A DNA stretch of 64,000 nt from Microbacterium sp. 1S1 (GTDB lineage: Bacteria; Actinomycetota; Actinomycetes; Actinomycetales; Microbacteriaceae). Under the pieces are notes generated by a model that saw only the letters and a list, made by a program, of their open reading frames with translations, ran no database searches and was not told the DNA's origin. Every line of letters begins with the position of its first letter. Positions within the stretch are counted from its first letter, which is position 1. Location of the stretch: NCBI RefSeq assembly GCF_008271365.1, contig NZ_CP043430.1, positions 434,001-498,000 on the forward strand. Direction: 5' to 3'. The translations under genes were made by a program, and so were the position numbers. Shown one piece after another: positions 24,974 to 34,067 of the stretch.

Positions 24974-25483
24974 ATGAGCGCCGAAGCCCAGCCCGAAGTC
25001 ATCGTCCGTCCGGTCCGTGATGTGGATGCGGAAGCCCTCGGTCGCGTGCATGCGCAGTGCTGGCACGAGACCTACGATCACCTCATCAGCAAGGCGGCGC
25101 TGGAGAAGGTCTCGCCCCGGCGCATGGCCGAGCTGTGGACCCACTGGGCCGCTCAGGGCCCGGACTTCAAGATGAACGCGGCTCTCGTCGACGGCGAGAT
25201 CGTCGGGTTCGTCGGCTCGGGACCCGCGCGCGACAAGGACGCCCCGGCGTTCCGCGAGCTCTACTTCATCTACCTGCTCGATGCGTACCACTCGACCGGC
25301 ATCGGTCAGAAGCTGTTCGACGCGGCCGTCGAGAAGGACGAGCCCCTCTACCTCTGGGTCGCCGAGGACAACCCGCGCGCGCACCGCTTCTACACGCGCA
25401 ACGGGTTCCACCTCGACGGCGCGTCGCACACCGAGCCGTTCCTGGGTGAGACGCTCACCGAGGTCCGCTTCGTGCGCCCCTGA
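24974..25483 (+). CDS. GNAT-family N-acetyltransferase
   Basis: 169 residues. GNAT elements are IVRPVRDVDAEALGRVHAQCW at the N-terminus, ELYFIYLLDAYHSTGIGQKLFDAA with the acetyl-CoA loop STGIGQ, and LWVAEDNPRAHRFYTRNGF. Acetylates an unidentified cytoplasmic amine. Resembles the protein at 4524, suggesting paralogues. Monocistronic, leaderless-type start, followed by a strong hairpin terminator shared with the converging thiolase operon. Confidence 0.88.
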   Translation: MSAEAQPEVIVRPVRDVDAEALGRVHAQCWHETYDHLISKAALEKVSPRRMAELWTHWAAQGPDFKMNAALVDGEIVGFVGSGPARDKDAPAFRELYFIYLLDAYHSTGIGQKLFDAAVEKDEPLYLWVAEDNPRAHRFYTRNGFHLDGASHTEPFLGETLTEVRFVRP

Positions 25484-25496
25484 CCCCCGACTGACC

Positions 25497-25526
25497 GACA
25501 GGGCCGCCCCTCGGGGCGGCCCTGTC
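25497..25526. terminator. Bidirectional hairpin terminator
   Basis: Perfect 14-bp arms GACAGGGCCGCCCC (25497-25510) and GGGGCGGCCCTGTC (25513-25526) separated by TC, between the converging GNAT and thiolase genes. Confidence 0.85.
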
Positions 25527-25534
25527 GTCTGCGC

Positions 25535-26686
25535 TCAGAGGCGTTCGATGATCGTGACGTTCGCGACGCCGCCGCCCTCGCACATCGTCTGCAGGCCGTA
25601 GCGACCGCCGGTGCGCTCAAGCTCGTTGAGCAGGGTCGCGAGAATGCGCGTGCCTGTCGCGCCGATGGGATGCCCCAGCGCGATACCGCCGCCGTTGACA
25701 TTGACCTTCTCGTGCGGAACGTCGATCTCGCGCATCCAGGCGAGCACCACGGAGGCGAACGCCTCGTTGACCTCGAACAGGTCGATGTCGTTGATCCGGA
25801 GTCCGGTGCGCGTCAGTGCCTGCCGGGTCGCCGGGATCGGCGCGGTGAGCATGAACACCGGGTCGTCGCCGCGGACAGAGAGGTGGTGGACCCGGGCCCG
25901 CGGGGTGAGTCCGTGCTCCTGCACCGCTCGCTCGCTGGCGACGAGCACGGCGCTCGACGCGTCACTGATCTGCGAGGCGACCGCCGCGGTGATCCGTCCG
26001 CCTGGCGCGAGCGGCGGCAGGCCCGCCATGCGTTCCAGGGTGGTGTCGCGCCGCACGCCCTCGTCGTGGTCGAGTCCGCCGAGCGGGGCGATCTCCGCCG
26101 CGAACCGCCCCTCATCCTGCGCCAGGGCCGCGCGACGATGGCTCTCCAGCGCGAAGTGCTCCATCTCTTCCCGCGAGATGTCCCAGCGCTCGGCGATCAG
26201 CTCGGCGCCACGGAACTGCGAGATCTCCTGGTCGCCGTAGCGATCCTGCCAACCGGGGGATTCGGCGTACGGCGTCGTGAAGCCGTACGCCCTCCCCACG
26301 CTCGCGGCGGCGGTGAGCGGGATGCGGGACATGTTCTGCAGCCCGCCGGCGATGACGAGGTCGCTCGTGCCGCTGAGCACGGCCTGCGCCGCGAAGTGCA
26401 CCGCCTGCTGACTCGATCCGCACTGCCGGTCGATCGTCACGCCCGGGACGTGTTCGGGGAAACCGGCGACGAGCAGTGCGGTGCGCGCGACGTTCCCGGC
26501 CTGTCCGCCGATCGCATCGATGGCCCCGAGGATCACATCGTCCACGGCGCCGGGGTCGATGCCCGTACGAGCGACCAGTGATCTCAGGCTGTGGGCGCCG
26601 AGGTCGGCGGGGTGGATCTCCGCAAGAGCGCCGCCACGGCGTCCGACCGGCGAACGGACCGCGTCGACGATGTAGGCCTCTGCCAT
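25535..26686 (-). CDS. Thiolase (acetyl-CoA acyltransferase)
   Basis: 383 residues from the ATG at 26686. The acyl-enzyme Cys is in [12 protein letters not shown] (near residue 88), and [15 protein letters not shown] and [10 protein letters not shown] carry the catalytic His and second Cys. Thiolase II family: cleaves 3-ketoacyl-CoA in beta-oxidation, or condenses acetyl-CoA. Last gene of the etfB-etfA-cytochrome b-ASCH-thiolase operon (13-bp gap upstream), which links it to fatty or branched acyl-CoA oxidation. Confidence 0.92.
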   Translation of the reverse strand: MAEAYIVDAVRSPVGRRGGALAEIHPADLGAHSLRSLVARTGIDPGAVDDVILGAIDAIGGQAGNVARTALLVAGFPEHVPGVTIDRQCGSSQQAVHFAAQAVLSGTSDLVIAGGLQNMSRIPLTAAASVGRAYGFTTPYAESPGWQDRYGDQEISQFRGAELIAERWDISREEMEHFALESHRRAALAQDEGRFAAEIAPLGGLDHDEGVRRDTTLERMAGLPPLAPGGRITAAVASQISDASSAVLVASERAVQEHGLTPRARVHHLSVRGDDPVFMLTAPIPATRQALTRTGLRINDIDLFEVNEAFASVVLAWMREIDVPHEKVNVNGGGIALGHPIGATGTRILATLLNELERTGGRYGLQTMCEGGGVANVTIIERL

Positions 26687-26699
26687 GATCTGCGTCTCC

Positions 26700-27173
26700 T
26701 CACTCCTCCGCGCCGGTCGGCAGGAGCAGCCGGAAGCGCTCGCACACCACCGGCATGTCGGGCGCATGGCCGCGCGGATTCTCGGAGTGGGCGCGCCAAT
26801 AGCGCTCGTGCACGTCGCGCCAGTGCGCCAGTGTGCGGTCCCCCTCCCCCTCGGCGAAGGCGTGCGCCTCGTCGACCTCGTCGAACGGGACGATGTCGAT
26901 CGCCGTCGTCTCGATCACCGCCCGCGGGGTGCCCGCTCCGTCCAGGATGATGCTGAGCTCGCCCACGGTCGGCAAAGGCTCCCCCGACTCCTCGTAGTCC
27001 CAGAGGGAGGACGCCGTGCCCACCTTAATGCCCGCGAGCACGAGCTCCAGCAGTTCGTCGGCGTGCTCCGGCGTCGCACCGAAGCCCCATGCCTCGGGGA
27101 GGGCCTCCGGCAGGTCGGGCAGCAGGCTGCGGGCTTCGCGCCAGTAGTCCTCGATGGCTGTGCGGTCGGGCAT
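26700..27173 (-). CDS. ASCH-domain protein
   Basis: 157 residues of the ASCH/DUF984-type PUA-like fold: [39 protein letters not shown], then CERFRLL near the C-terminus. ASCH domains bind RNA or hydrolyse modified nucleosides (YqfB is an N4-acetylcytidine amidohydrolase); the function here is unknown. It is squeezed into the ETF/cytochrome operon with gaps of 3 and 13 bp, with no evident link to electron transfer. Confidence 0.82.
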   Translation of the reverse strand: MPDRTAIEDYWREARSLLPDLPEALPEAWGFGATPEHADELLELVLAGIKVGTASSLWDYEESGEPLPTVGELSIILDGAGTPRAVIETTAIDIVPFDEVDEAHAFAEGEGDRTLAHWRDVHERYWRAHSENPRGHAPDMPVVCERFRLLLPTGAEE

Positions 27174-27176
27174 GGA

Positions 27177-28838
27177 TCAGCGCCCCGAGACCTTGCCGAA
27201 CAGCTTCGCGATCGGCGCGAGCACGAGCGGCCGCGCAGCGACCCACGCGATTGCGATCACGACGAGCGAGGCGATGAACACCCAGAACCCGGTCCACGTC
27301 GCGGCGTCCTGCGCGGCGAACATGTGGTTGAGGTTGCGCTGGAACCCGGTCAGCATCACGAGTGCGACGTGCGCGATGATGAACGCCACGAAGTACAGCA
27401 TCACCGGGAAGTGCAGGGCGCGAGCCCATTCCACCGGGTACGCCTTCGACAGGCGCTCCGCCTTCTTCGGCCACAGCCCCGACATGCGGAATCCGGTGAT
27501 GGCCGCGAGCGGTGCCGCGAGGAAGACGGTGACGAAGTAGGCGAGCTGCTGCAGGCTGTTGTAGTTGTTCCAGCCGTTCTCGTGCGGCCAGTCGAACGAG
27601 ATGTACTGCAGCGCCGCCGACAGCGCGTTCGGGAAGACCTCCCAGCTCGTCGGGACGATCCGCACCCAGTGCCCCGTGGCGAACACCAGGACCACGAAGA
27701 TCACGCCGTTCAGCAGCCACAGGATGTCGAGGGCCTGATGGAACCAGAGGTTCAGGCTGATCTTGCCCTTCGGGTTGTTCCGCGGCGTCCAGAACACGCT
27801 CGGCCGCTTCTCGGTGCGCACCTGCAGACCGGACCGGATGATCAGCACGATAAGGAACATGTTGAAGAAGTGCGCCCAGTTGACCCACGGCGCGAAGCCG
27901 GGTTCGACGGGGATCGGCGGCTCGTACTCGCCGGGGTAGGCGGCCAGGAAATCCTGCAGGAAAGGGAGGCTCAGCAGCGCGCGGACGAGGGCCACGGCCG
28001 CCGCCGCGAGCACGCCGAGGGCGGCGGCGCCGAACAGCGCCGCGATCGCCTGGGTCCACGAGGGGCGACGCCGGGCAGCGGAGGCGGTGGTGGACGCGGT
28101 CGCCGGGAGGTGCCGCGGCGCACGTCCGTCCCACACCGTCCGCGTCCAGGGCAGCGGGGTGCTGATGTCGGCGGCGGGCGCGAGGGCTGTGCCGGCGGTG
28201 GCGGGCTCGGGAGAAGGCGCCGCCGGAGACGGCGTCTCCGTGATCACCGCGGCATCCGGCGTCGCGGCCGCGGCCGTGGTCGCAGGAGCGGGCGCGGTCC
28301 CGGCAGGCGGCCACGGCTCGCCACCCGGCACACGAGGCAGTCCGCGGCGGACGCTCTCGCCCCCGGCAGAGGTCGTCGGAGTGGGCACCGCAGCGGACGC
28401 CGGGGCCGACGCTGGCGCGGTGGGCGCAGCGGGCGCAGCGGACGCGGACGCGGGCGCAGCGGACGCGGTCGGAGTCGCCGCGTCCGCGGCGTGTGCGGTC
28501 GCGCCCGGAAACGCGGCTACGGGCGACGCCGCGGGCGCGACAGCGGACGTCGGCCACGGCTCGCCGCCAGGAACGCGCGGCAGGCCCCGACGGAGCACCG
28601 GGCGCGGCGCGGCGTCCGGCGTCGCGGCCGGAGCGGTGTCATCCGGCGTGACCGGCACGGGGCGGTCCTCGGCGCGCTCCGCCGGCGTCGCGACCGGGGC
28701 CGCCTCCGGCGCCTCGACGGCAGCGGCCATCCCGGACGGCTCGACCGCATCGCCGGTCTCGACCGTCACGCCGGCCGGCGGCCACGGCTCCCCGCCCGGC
28801 ACCCGCGGCAGCCCGCGGCGCAGCATCCGCGTCGCCAT
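27177..28838 (-). CDS. Membrane b-type cytochrome with repeated N-terminal motif
   Basis: 553 residues. Residues 1-260 are an Ala/Pro/Thr-rich cytoplasmic-type extension carrying [14 protein letters not shown] three times without change (residues 7-20, 83-96 and 164-177). After a membrane segment at 263-288 comes a cytochrome b561-like domain related to hydrogenase and formate dehydrogenase gamma subunits, with further membrane segments and His323, His367, His476 and His490 as candidate ligands for two hemes. Two bases downstream of etfA, in a five-gene operon, so it may take electrons from ETF to quinone. That role is inference; the motif's partner is unknown. Confidence 0.85.
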   Translation of the reverse strand: MATRMLRRGLPRVPGGEPWPPAGVTVETGDAVEPSGMAAAVEAPEAAPVATPAERAEDRPVPVTPDDTAPAATPDAAPRPVLRRGLPRVPGGEPWPTSAVAPAASPVAAFPGATAHAADAATPTASAAPASASAAPAAPTAPASAPASAAVPTPTTSAGGESVRRGLPRVPGGEPWPPAGTAPAPATTAAAATPDAAVITETPSPAAPSPEPATAGTALAPAADISTPLPWTRTVWDGRAPRHLPATASTTASAARRRPSWTQAIAALFGAAALGVLAAAAVALVRALLSLPFLQDFLAAYPGEYEPPIPVEPGFAPWVNWAHFFNMFLIVLIIRSGLQVRTEKRPSVFWTPRNNPKGKISLNLWFHQALDILWLLNGVIFVVLVFATGHWVRIVPTSWEVFPNALSAALQYISFDWPHENGWNNYNSLQQLAYFVTVFLAAPLAAITGFRMSGLWPKKAERLSKAYPVEWARALHFPVMLYFVAFIIAHVALVMLTGFQRNLNHMFAAQDAATWTGFWVFIASLVVIAIAWVAARPLVLAPIAKLFGKVSGR

Positions 28839-28840
28839 GG

Positions 28841-29812
28841 TTACTTCTTCCGCGCCTCGAGGGCGGCGATCACCTGCGGGACGATCGTGAAGACGTCACC
28901 GACGATGCCGAAGTCGGCGACGTCGAAGATCGGCGCCTCCGGGTCCTTGTTGATGGCGACGATGTTCTTCGACGTCTGCATTCCGGCACGGTGCTGGATC
29001 GCACCGGAGATGCCCAGCGCGACGTAGAGCTGTGGCGACACCGAGACGCCGGTCTGGCCGACCTGATGGGACTGCGGGATGTATCCCGCATCCACCGCCG
29101 CGCGGGAGGCACCGACGGCCGCGCCGAGAGCGTCCGCGAGCTCTTCGACGAGCACGAACTTCTCCTTCGAGGCGAGGCCGCGGCCACCGGAGACGACGCG
29201 GGTCGCGCCGCGCAGCTCGGGACGGGACGAGGTGGCCTCGACGGTCTCGACGGGGCCGGCCACCGCGGCGACCGCGCCAGACGATGCGACCGCGAGCTTC
29301 TCGACCTGCGGGGAGGCGACAGCCTCCGCCCTGGCCTCCACCGCGCCCTGCCGCACGGTGACGACGAGCGTGCCGTAGGTCGCGGCCGCGTCGACGAGAT
29401 ACGCCCCGCCGTAGACGGAGTGGTGGGCGACGATGCCCTCGTCGTCACGGGAGACACCGACGGCATCCACGGCGAGAGCGCTCCTCGAACGCACCGCGAA
29501 CCGTCCGGCGACATCGCGCCCGGAGATCGAGTTCGAGATCAGGACCGCCGCGGGCTCCACCTGTGCCGCGGCAGCCTGCAGTGCGTCGACGATCGGCACC
29601 GTCAGCGCCGAGGGGTCGCCGTCGGCCGTGAGCACCACCGCGGCTCCGGCCTCCGCAGCCCGCGCGACGGCGGCGTCGGAGCCGCCGACGACCAGGGCCA
29701 CCGGCGTGCCGATGCCCGCTGCGGCACCGAGGAGTCCCGCAGTGCTGCTGGCGAGCTCGCCCGACGGGTCGACGTCGAGGAGCACGAGGATCGAGTTCTC
29801 GGGGTACGTCAT
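28841..29812 (-). CDS. etfA: Electron transfer flavoprotein alpha subunit
   Basis: 323 residues from the ATG at 29812. The C-terminal FAD-binding part is intact: [13 protein letters not shown], then [17 protein letters not shown] and [20 protein letters not shown]. EtfA binds FAD, pairs with EtfB and collects electrons from acyl-CoA dehydrogenases. One base separates its start codon from the stop of etfB, and two bases separate its end from the cytochrome gene. The valine acyl-CoA dehydrogenase at 34-35 kb is an obvious local donor. Confidence 0.95.
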   Translation of the reverse strand: MTYPENSILVLLDVDPSGELASSTAGLLGAAAGIGTPVALVVGGSDAAVARAAEAGAAVVLTADGDPSALTVPIVDALQAAAAQVEPAAVLISNSISGRDVAGRFAVRSRSALAVDAVGVSRDDEGIVAHHSVYGGAYLVDAAATYGTLVVTVRQGAVEARAEAVASPQVEKLAVASSGAVAAVAGPVETVEATSSRPELRGATRVVSGGRGLASKEKFVLVEELADALGAAVGASRAAVDAGYIPQSHQVGQTGVSVSPQLYVALGISGAIQHRAGMQTSKNIVAINKDPEAPIFDVADFGIVGDVFTIVPQVIAALEARKK

Positions 29813-29813
29813 G

Positions 29814-30590
29814 TCACACCAGCCTGTTCTGCACGAGGAACTCGACGAGCTTCTCGGCGGCATCGCCCTCGTCGGTGATCTTCACTCCGGCGGCCCGCGG
29901 GGGCTTCTCGGAGACCGCGGTCATGATGGTGCGGGGGGCCACCGCCGGGTCGGCCGACACGTCCAGGTCGGCGAGGGACAGCACCTCCAGCGGCTTCTTC
30001 TTCGCGGCCATGATGCCCTTGAAGTTCGGGAACCGCGCGTCGGGCAGCGCCTCGGTGATGGAGATCACGGCGGGCAGCGGGGTCGACACCTGCTGGCTTC
30101 CCGCGTCGGCGCCGCGGGTGGCGGAGACGCCTTCGGGTGTGATCTCGACCGCGGTGAGCGCCGTGGCCTGGGCCCAGCCGAGGTGCTCCGCGAGCATCGC
30201 GGGGATCACACCGCCGGAGCCGTCGGTGGACAGGTTGCCGGTGATGACGAGGTCGGGGGCGCCGCGACGGATCGCCGCGGCGAGCACCTCGGCGGTCAGC
30301 CCCAGGTCAGCGCCGCGGAGCTGCTCGTCGACGATGTGGACCGCGGACGCGGCACCGATCGCCAGGGCACGACGCACAGAGGCGGTCGAGCTCTCCGGCC
30401 CCATCGTGAGGGCGACGACCTCGGTCCCCTCGTTCTTGTCGGCGTAGGAGAGGGCGACCTCGAGCGCCCGTTCCGTGATCTCATCGAGGACGACATCCCC
30501 GGCGCCGCGATCGGCGAGACCCGTCTCCAGATTCAACGTGCGATCGCCATAGGTGTCCGGCACCTCTTTGACCAGGACGAAGATCTTCAT
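29814..30590 (-). CDS. etfB: Electron transfer flavoprotein beta subunit
   Basis: 258 residues. [15 protein letters not shown] is the standard EtfB N-terminus, followed by [16 protein letters not shown] and [21 protein letters not shown] of the AMP-binding fold. The ATG at 30590 has GTGAGGAGC upstream; a longer frame to 30626 is unlikely. First gene of the operon. A minus-strand TAGACT at about 30613-30618 is a plausible -10, with a CTATGTA element near the -35 and a GTATACATA dyad further upstream. Confidence 0.95.
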   Translation of the reverse strand: MKIFVLVKEVPDTYGDRTLNLETGLADRGAGDVVLDEITERALEVALSYADKNEGTEVVALTMGPESSTASVRRALAIGAASAVHIVDEQLRGADLGLTAEVLAAAIRRGAPDLVITGNLSTDGSGGVIPAMLAEHLGWAQATALTAVEITPEGVSATRGADAGSQQVSTPLPAVISITEALPDARFPNFKGIMAAKKKPLEVLSLADLDVSADPAVAPRTIMTAVSEKPPRAAGVKITDEGDAAEKLVEFLVQNRLV

Positions 30591-30632
30591 CGAATGCTCC
30601 TCACGACACGCTGAGTCTATCCGCACGCTCTT

Positions 30633-30698
30633 CTATGTAGCCAAAGGCGGAGGGTTCCCCCGGTGGAGGCCCCGATTTCCGCCTCGAATGTATACATA
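30633..30698. promoter_or_regulatory. etf operon control region, CTATGTATAC-type operator
   Basis: TGTATACA at 30689-30696 lies in GTATACATA (30690-30698), a 9-mer otherwise found in the window only before the GntR-prp operon. A half-site CTATGTA at 30633-30639 overlaps the likely -35 of etfB. Regulation by the prp-linked GntR is inferred. Confidence 0.6.
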
Positions 30699-30753
30699 GT
30701 CGACAGACGCCGCGCAGTGACCGGCGGTGGCGTCCGCGACGGCCCTCCGCCGG

Positions 30754-30759
30754 TACCGT
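30754..30759 (+). promoter_or_regulatory. -10 box, leaderless-type start
   Basis: TACCGT ends 6 nt before the GTG at 30766, which helps choose that codon as the MarR start rather than the in-frame upstream one at 30727. Confidence 0.5.
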
Positions 30760-30765
30760 AGAGAC

Positions 30766-31302
30766 GTGGTCCGACCCCGCCCGCTTCCCGTCGACCCGCT
30801 CGCCGAGGCGAAGCGGCAGTGGATCGCGCACGGCTGGACCGACGCTGCGGACGGCATGACGGTCGTCACCTCGGTGATGCGGGCCCAGCAGCTCCTCCTC
30901 GCCCGCGTCGACGCCGCCCTCAAGCCGTTCGCGCTGAGCTTCGCGCGGTACGAGGTCCTGCGACTGCTGGCGTTCAGCCGTGCCGGCAGGCTGCCGTTGT
31001 CGAGCGTCGTCGCACGCCTGCAGGTCCACGCCACCACCATCACCAGCACGGCCGAGCGCCTCGTGCGGGACGGCCTCGTCGTGCGCGAACCGCATCCGCA
31101 CGACGGACGCGCCGCGATGCTCGCCCTGACCGAGGCGGGCCGCGACCTGGTCGAGCGGGCCACGACCGCCCTCAACGCCGACGTGTTCGCCGACCCCGGC
31201 ATGAGCGACGCCGACGCCGCCGAGCTCGTCGCCATCGTCGCCCGCCTGCGCCGCGACGCCGGCGACTTCATCGACCCACGACCGCTTCCCGAACCGCTCT
31301 GA
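30766..31302 (+). CDS. MarR-family transcriptional regulator
   Basis: 178 residues. Winged helix with LPLSSVVARLQVHATTITST as recognition region, and PHPHDGRAAMLALTEAGRDL as wing. The GTG at 30766 is preferred by the -10 spacing. First gene of a plus-strand trio: its TGA overlaps the ATG of the SRPBCC gene, whose end overlaps the DUF1905 gene. Divergent from etfB with 175 bp between, so it could also act there. Effector unknown. Confidence 0.85.
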   Translation: MVRPRPLPVDPLAEAKRQWIAHGWTDAADGMTVVTSVMRAQQLLLARVDAALKPFALSFARYEVLRLLAFSRAGRLPLSSVVARLQVHATTITSTAERLVRDGLVVREPHPHDGRAAMLALTEAGRDLVERATTALNADVFADPGMSDADAAELVAIVARLRRDAGDFIDPRPLPEPL

Positions 31303-31772
31303 TGCCCCGGTTCGTCCTCGAGACCGTGATCGCGGCGTCCCCCACGGTCGTCTTCGCCGCTGCGCTCGACCCGGAGCTGCACCTGCAGTCCATGGCGCGC
31401 TACGACGAGACGATGATCGAGGAGCCCGCGGGCGGCGTGTTCGCCGAGGGGTCCACGGTCACCTGGCGCGCGCGGCACTTCGGCATCCCGTTCCGGCTGC
31501 GCTCCGTGGTGTTCGACATCGAGGCGCCGCGTCGGTTCACGGACCGGCAGATCTCCGGGCCGTTCCGCGAGCTCCGGCACGAGCACGAGTTCGAGGAGCA
31601 TCCGCGCGGAACCCTCATGCGCGACACGATCGCCTTCCGGTCGCCCTTCGGCCCCCTCGGGCGCCTCGTCGACGCCCTGGTCCTCGGGCGGTACATGGAG
31701 CGACTCATCGCGGAACGCAATACGGCCCTCGTCGCTGCGATCGAGGACGGCGGGCGTACTCTTCCTGCATGA
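31302..31772 (+). CDS. SRPBCC (START-like) ligand-binding protein
   Basis: 156 residues of the helix-grip fold: FVLETVIAASPTVVFAAALD at the N-terminus, GGVFAEGSTVTWRARHFG, ISGPFRELRHEHEFEE and a long C-terminal helix. Similar to polyketide cyclase/dehydrase-like and coenzyme Q-binding proteins without a defined reaction. Start ATG overlaps the stop of the MarR gene (TGATG). May bind a hydrophobic ligand related to the regulator's effector; this is inference. Confidence 0.82.
   Translation: MPRFVLETVIAASPTVVFAAALDPELHLQSMARYDETMIEEPAGGVFAEGSTVTWRARHFGIPFRLRSVVFDIEAPRRFTDRQISGPFRELRHEHEFEEHPRGTLMRDTIAFRSPFGPLGRLVDALVLGRYMERLIAERNTALVAAIEDGGRTLPA
31757..31762 (+). promoter_or_regulatory. Internal -10 box, leaderless-type start
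   Basis: TACTCT inside the end of the SRPBCC gene stops 6 nt before the next ATG, so the DUF1905 gene may have its own leaderless transcript. Confidence 0.4.
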
Positions 31773-32212
31773 GCGAACTGCGCGTGCACACCGTCCTCGC
31801 CGGTCGCGGTCCTGCCGCGGCGATCATCCTCACCGACGAGCAGGTGGCCGCGTTCGGCGCGGGTAAGACCTTCCCTGTCGCGGTCACGATCGGCGGCCGA
31901 ACCGCCCGCCTGCGACTGGCCCGGATGGGCGGCGAGAACCTGATCGGCCTCAGCAAGGCCGCGCGGGCGGAGCTCGGCGTGGAGATCGACCAGGAGGTGG
32001 ACGCGGTGATCCGGCTCGACACCGCCGAACGGACCGTCGAGGTGCCGCCCGCGCTCGCCGCCGCCCTCGACGCCGACCCCGCCGCGCGTGCGGCGTTCGA
32101 CGCCCTGTCCCCCTCGGCCCGCAAGGAGCATGCCCGCGCCGTCGCCGACGCCAAGCAGGAGGCGACGCGCGAGCGCCGGGTCGCGACAATCGTGGAGTCG
32201 CTTCGCGGCTGA
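31769..32212 (+). CDS. DUF1905/YdeI-type protein
   Basis: 147 residues with a DUF1905 beta-barrel (VAVTIGGRTARLRLARMGGENLIGLSKAARAELG) followed by the YdeI/OmpD-associated helical tail (LSPSARKEHARAVADAKQEATRERRV). Cytoplasmic, function unknown; such proteins are common stand-alone genes in actinobacteria. Overlaps the SRPBCC gene by 4 bp. Converges on the enoyl-CoA hydratase gene across an 83-bp inverted-repeat element. Confidence 0.82.
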   Translation: MSELRVHTVLAGRGPAAAIILTDEQVAAFGAGKTFPVAVTIGGRTARLRLARMGGENLIGLSKAARAELGVEIDQEVDAVIRLDTAERTVEVPPALAAALDADPAARAAFDALSPSARKEHARAVADAKQEATRERRVATIVESLRG

Positions 32213-32215
32213 TCG

Positions 32216-32298
32216 TTCACAACTCAGGAGAGCTGCGGCCGACAGCCACGCGGCCGTGCCGGGCGGCGGTTTCGCGACCGATTCTCCTGAGTTGTGAA
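32216..32298. repeat. 83-bp inverted-repeat element, copy 1
   Basis: Perfect 16-bp arms TTCACAACTCAGGAGA (32216-32231) and TCTCCTGAGTTGTGAA (32283-32298) enclose 51 GC-rich bases. It lies between converging genes and could serve as a terminator. A second copy is at 43791-43874; no target-site duplication is seen at either. Confidence 0.85.
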
Positions 32299-32304
32299 TG
32301 ACGG

Positions 32305-33081
32305 TCAGCGGTTCTGGAAGTCCGGCGTGCGCTTCTCGCGGAATGCCGCCATCCCTTCCTTCTGGTCGTGGGTGTCGAACAGCGCCGCGAACGCCTGCTT
32401 CTCGTGGGCGAGGCCGTCGGACAGCGTCGTCTCCATCGCGGCATCCAGCGCGGCCTTGGCGGCGTACACCGACGGGAGCGACTTGGACGCGATCGTCTCG
32501 GCCAGCGTCGAGGCCTCGGGCAGGAGCTCCGCCGCGGGGACGACGCGGGACACGAGTCCGGAGCGCTCCGCCTCCTCAGCACCCAGGAAGCGGCCCGACA
32601 ACACGAGCTCCGCGGCCTTGTAGTACCCCACCGCGCGGATGAGTCGCTGGGTGCCGCCCATGCCGGGGATCACGCCGAGATTGATCTCCGGCTGTCCGAA
32701 CTTCGCGGTGTCCGCGGCGAGGATGATGTCGCACATCATCGCCAGCTCGCAGCCGCCGCCGAGTGCGAACCCGGAGACCGCCGCGATGACCGGGGTGCGC
32801 ACGGCGGCGAAGTCGCGCCAGACGCCGAAGTGGTCGGTCTCGAGCATCTCCGCCGCGGACATGCCCTCCATCTCCTTGATGTCGGCACCAGCGGCGAAGG
32901 CCTTCTCGGAGCCGGTCACGACGATGGCCCCGATGCCCTCGTCCGCGTCGAAGGCCTGGGCGGCCGCGGTGACCTCCTGGGCGAGGGTGCTGTTCAGCGC
33001 ATTGAGGGCTTCCGGACGGTGGAGGGTGATCCACCCCACCCGCCCGCGCTGCTCCACCAGGATCGTCTCGTACTCGGTCAT
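32305..33081 (-). CDS. Enoyl-CoA hydratase (crotonase family)
   Basis: 258 residues from the ATG at 33081. Crotonase fold: [29 protein letters not shown] with the oxyanion-hole Ala/Gly, [17 protein letters not shown] with one catalytic Glu, and [20 protein letters not shown] with the second. Both acidic residues are present, as in true hydratases. It hydrates enoyl-CoA in beta-oxidation or, given its position 107 bp downstream of mmsB, methacrylyl-CoA in valine degradation. Confidence 0.92.
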   Translation of the reverse strand: MTEYETILVEQRGRVGWITLHRPEALNALNSTLAQEVTAAAQAFDADEGIGAIVVTGSEKAFAAGADIKEMEGMSAAEMLETDHFGVWRDFAAVRTPVIAAVSGFALGGGCELAMMCDIILAADTAKFGQPEINLGVIPGMGGTQRLIRAVGYYKAAELVLSGRFLGAEEAERSGLVSRVVPAAELLPEASTLAETIASKSLPSVYAAKAALDAAMETTLSDGLAHEKQAFAALFDTHDQKEGMAAFREKRTPDFQNR

Positions 33082-33188
33082 CGCTTCCGCCTTCCTGTCG
33101 TCTGCCATCCACCCTCCCTGTCGAATCGCCCGAACGGTCGCATTTCGGCCGGCGTCGGAGCCAACCCGGCGACTCGAGATCCCAGAGG

Positions 33189-34067
33189 TCAGCCGCGGAT
33201 CTCGGTGATGATGCCGGAGAAGTCGCGACCCGCGCCCTCACCGGCGGCGTAGGCCGCGTAGAGCTCCTGCGCCAACCGCCCCATCCGGGCGTCCGTCGAC
33301 GTCTGCTCGATCGCCTGCAGCGCCAGGCCGAGATCCTTCGCCATGAGGGCTCCCGCGAACCCCGGCTGATAGTCCCGGTTCGCCGGGCTCGTGGGCACCG
33401 GGCCGGGCACCGGACAGTTCGTCGTGATCGCCCAGCACTGCCCCGACGCCTGGGACACCACGTCGAACAGGGCCTGATGCTCGAGCCCGAGCCGCTCGCC
33501 CAGGACGAACGCCTCGGCCACGGCGATCTGCGACACCGCGAGGATCATGTTGTTGCAGACTTTCGCCGCCTGGCCCAGCCCCGGTCCCCCGCAGTGCACG
33601 ATCCGCTTCCCCATGATCTCGAGCAGGGGCAGGGCCGCCGCGAAGTCCTCCTCGGAACCGCCGACCATGAACGCCAGGGTGCCGGCCTCCGCCCCGACCA
33701 CGCCCCCCGAGACCGGAGCATCGATGTGCCGGTGCCCCGCGGCGAGCGCGAGCGCGTGGGCGGCCCGCGCCTCGTCCACTGCGATGGTCGACGACTCGAT
33801 GAACAGGGTGCCGGGGGTCGCGGCCGCCAGGAGCTCCGTGCGATACGCCTCGATGACGTGCTTCCCCGCCGGGAACATCGTCACCACGACCTCCGCGTCC
33901 GTCACGGCCTCCGCCCCGCTCGCGGCGACGGGGATGCCGGCCTCCCGTGCAGCCTCGATCGCCGCGGGCATGAGGTCGAAGCCGTGCACCTCGTGCCCCG
34001 CCGCGACGAGATTCCTGGCCATCGGCAAGCCCATGTGACCGAGCCCGAGGAAGGCCACGCGGGTCAT
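33189..34067 (-). CDS. mmsB: 3-hydroxyisobutyrate dehydrogenase
   Basis: 292 residues from the ATG at 34067, overlapping the acyl-CoA dehydrogenase stop (ATGA). [17 protein letters not shown] is the NAD-binding signature of beta-hydroxyacid dehydrogenases; [22 protein letters not shown] and [13 protein letters not shown] with the catalytic Lys complete the family pattern. Oxidises 3-hydroxyisobutyrate to methylmalonate semialdehyde in valine breakdown, handing on to MmsA encoded two genes upstream. Confidence 0.93.
   Translation of the reverse strand: MTRVAFLGLGHMGLPMARNLVAAGHEVHGFDLMPAAIEAAREAGIPVAASGAEAVTDAEVVVTMFPAGKHVIEAYRTELLAAATPGTLFIESSTIAVDEARAAHALALAAGHRHIDAPVSGGVVGAEAGTLAFMVGGSEEDFAAALPLLEIMGKRIVHCGGPGLGQAAKVCNNMILAVSQIAVAEAFVLGERLGLEHQALFDVVSQASGQCWAITTNCPVPGPVPTSPANRDYQPGFAGALMAKDLGLALQAIEQTSTDARMGRLAQELYAAYAAGEGAGRDFSGIITEIRG

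Noticed and set aside
32216..32298. Miniature transposon (MITE)
   Set aside because: No target-site duplication at either copy and the interiors are unrelated, so transposition is unsupported.
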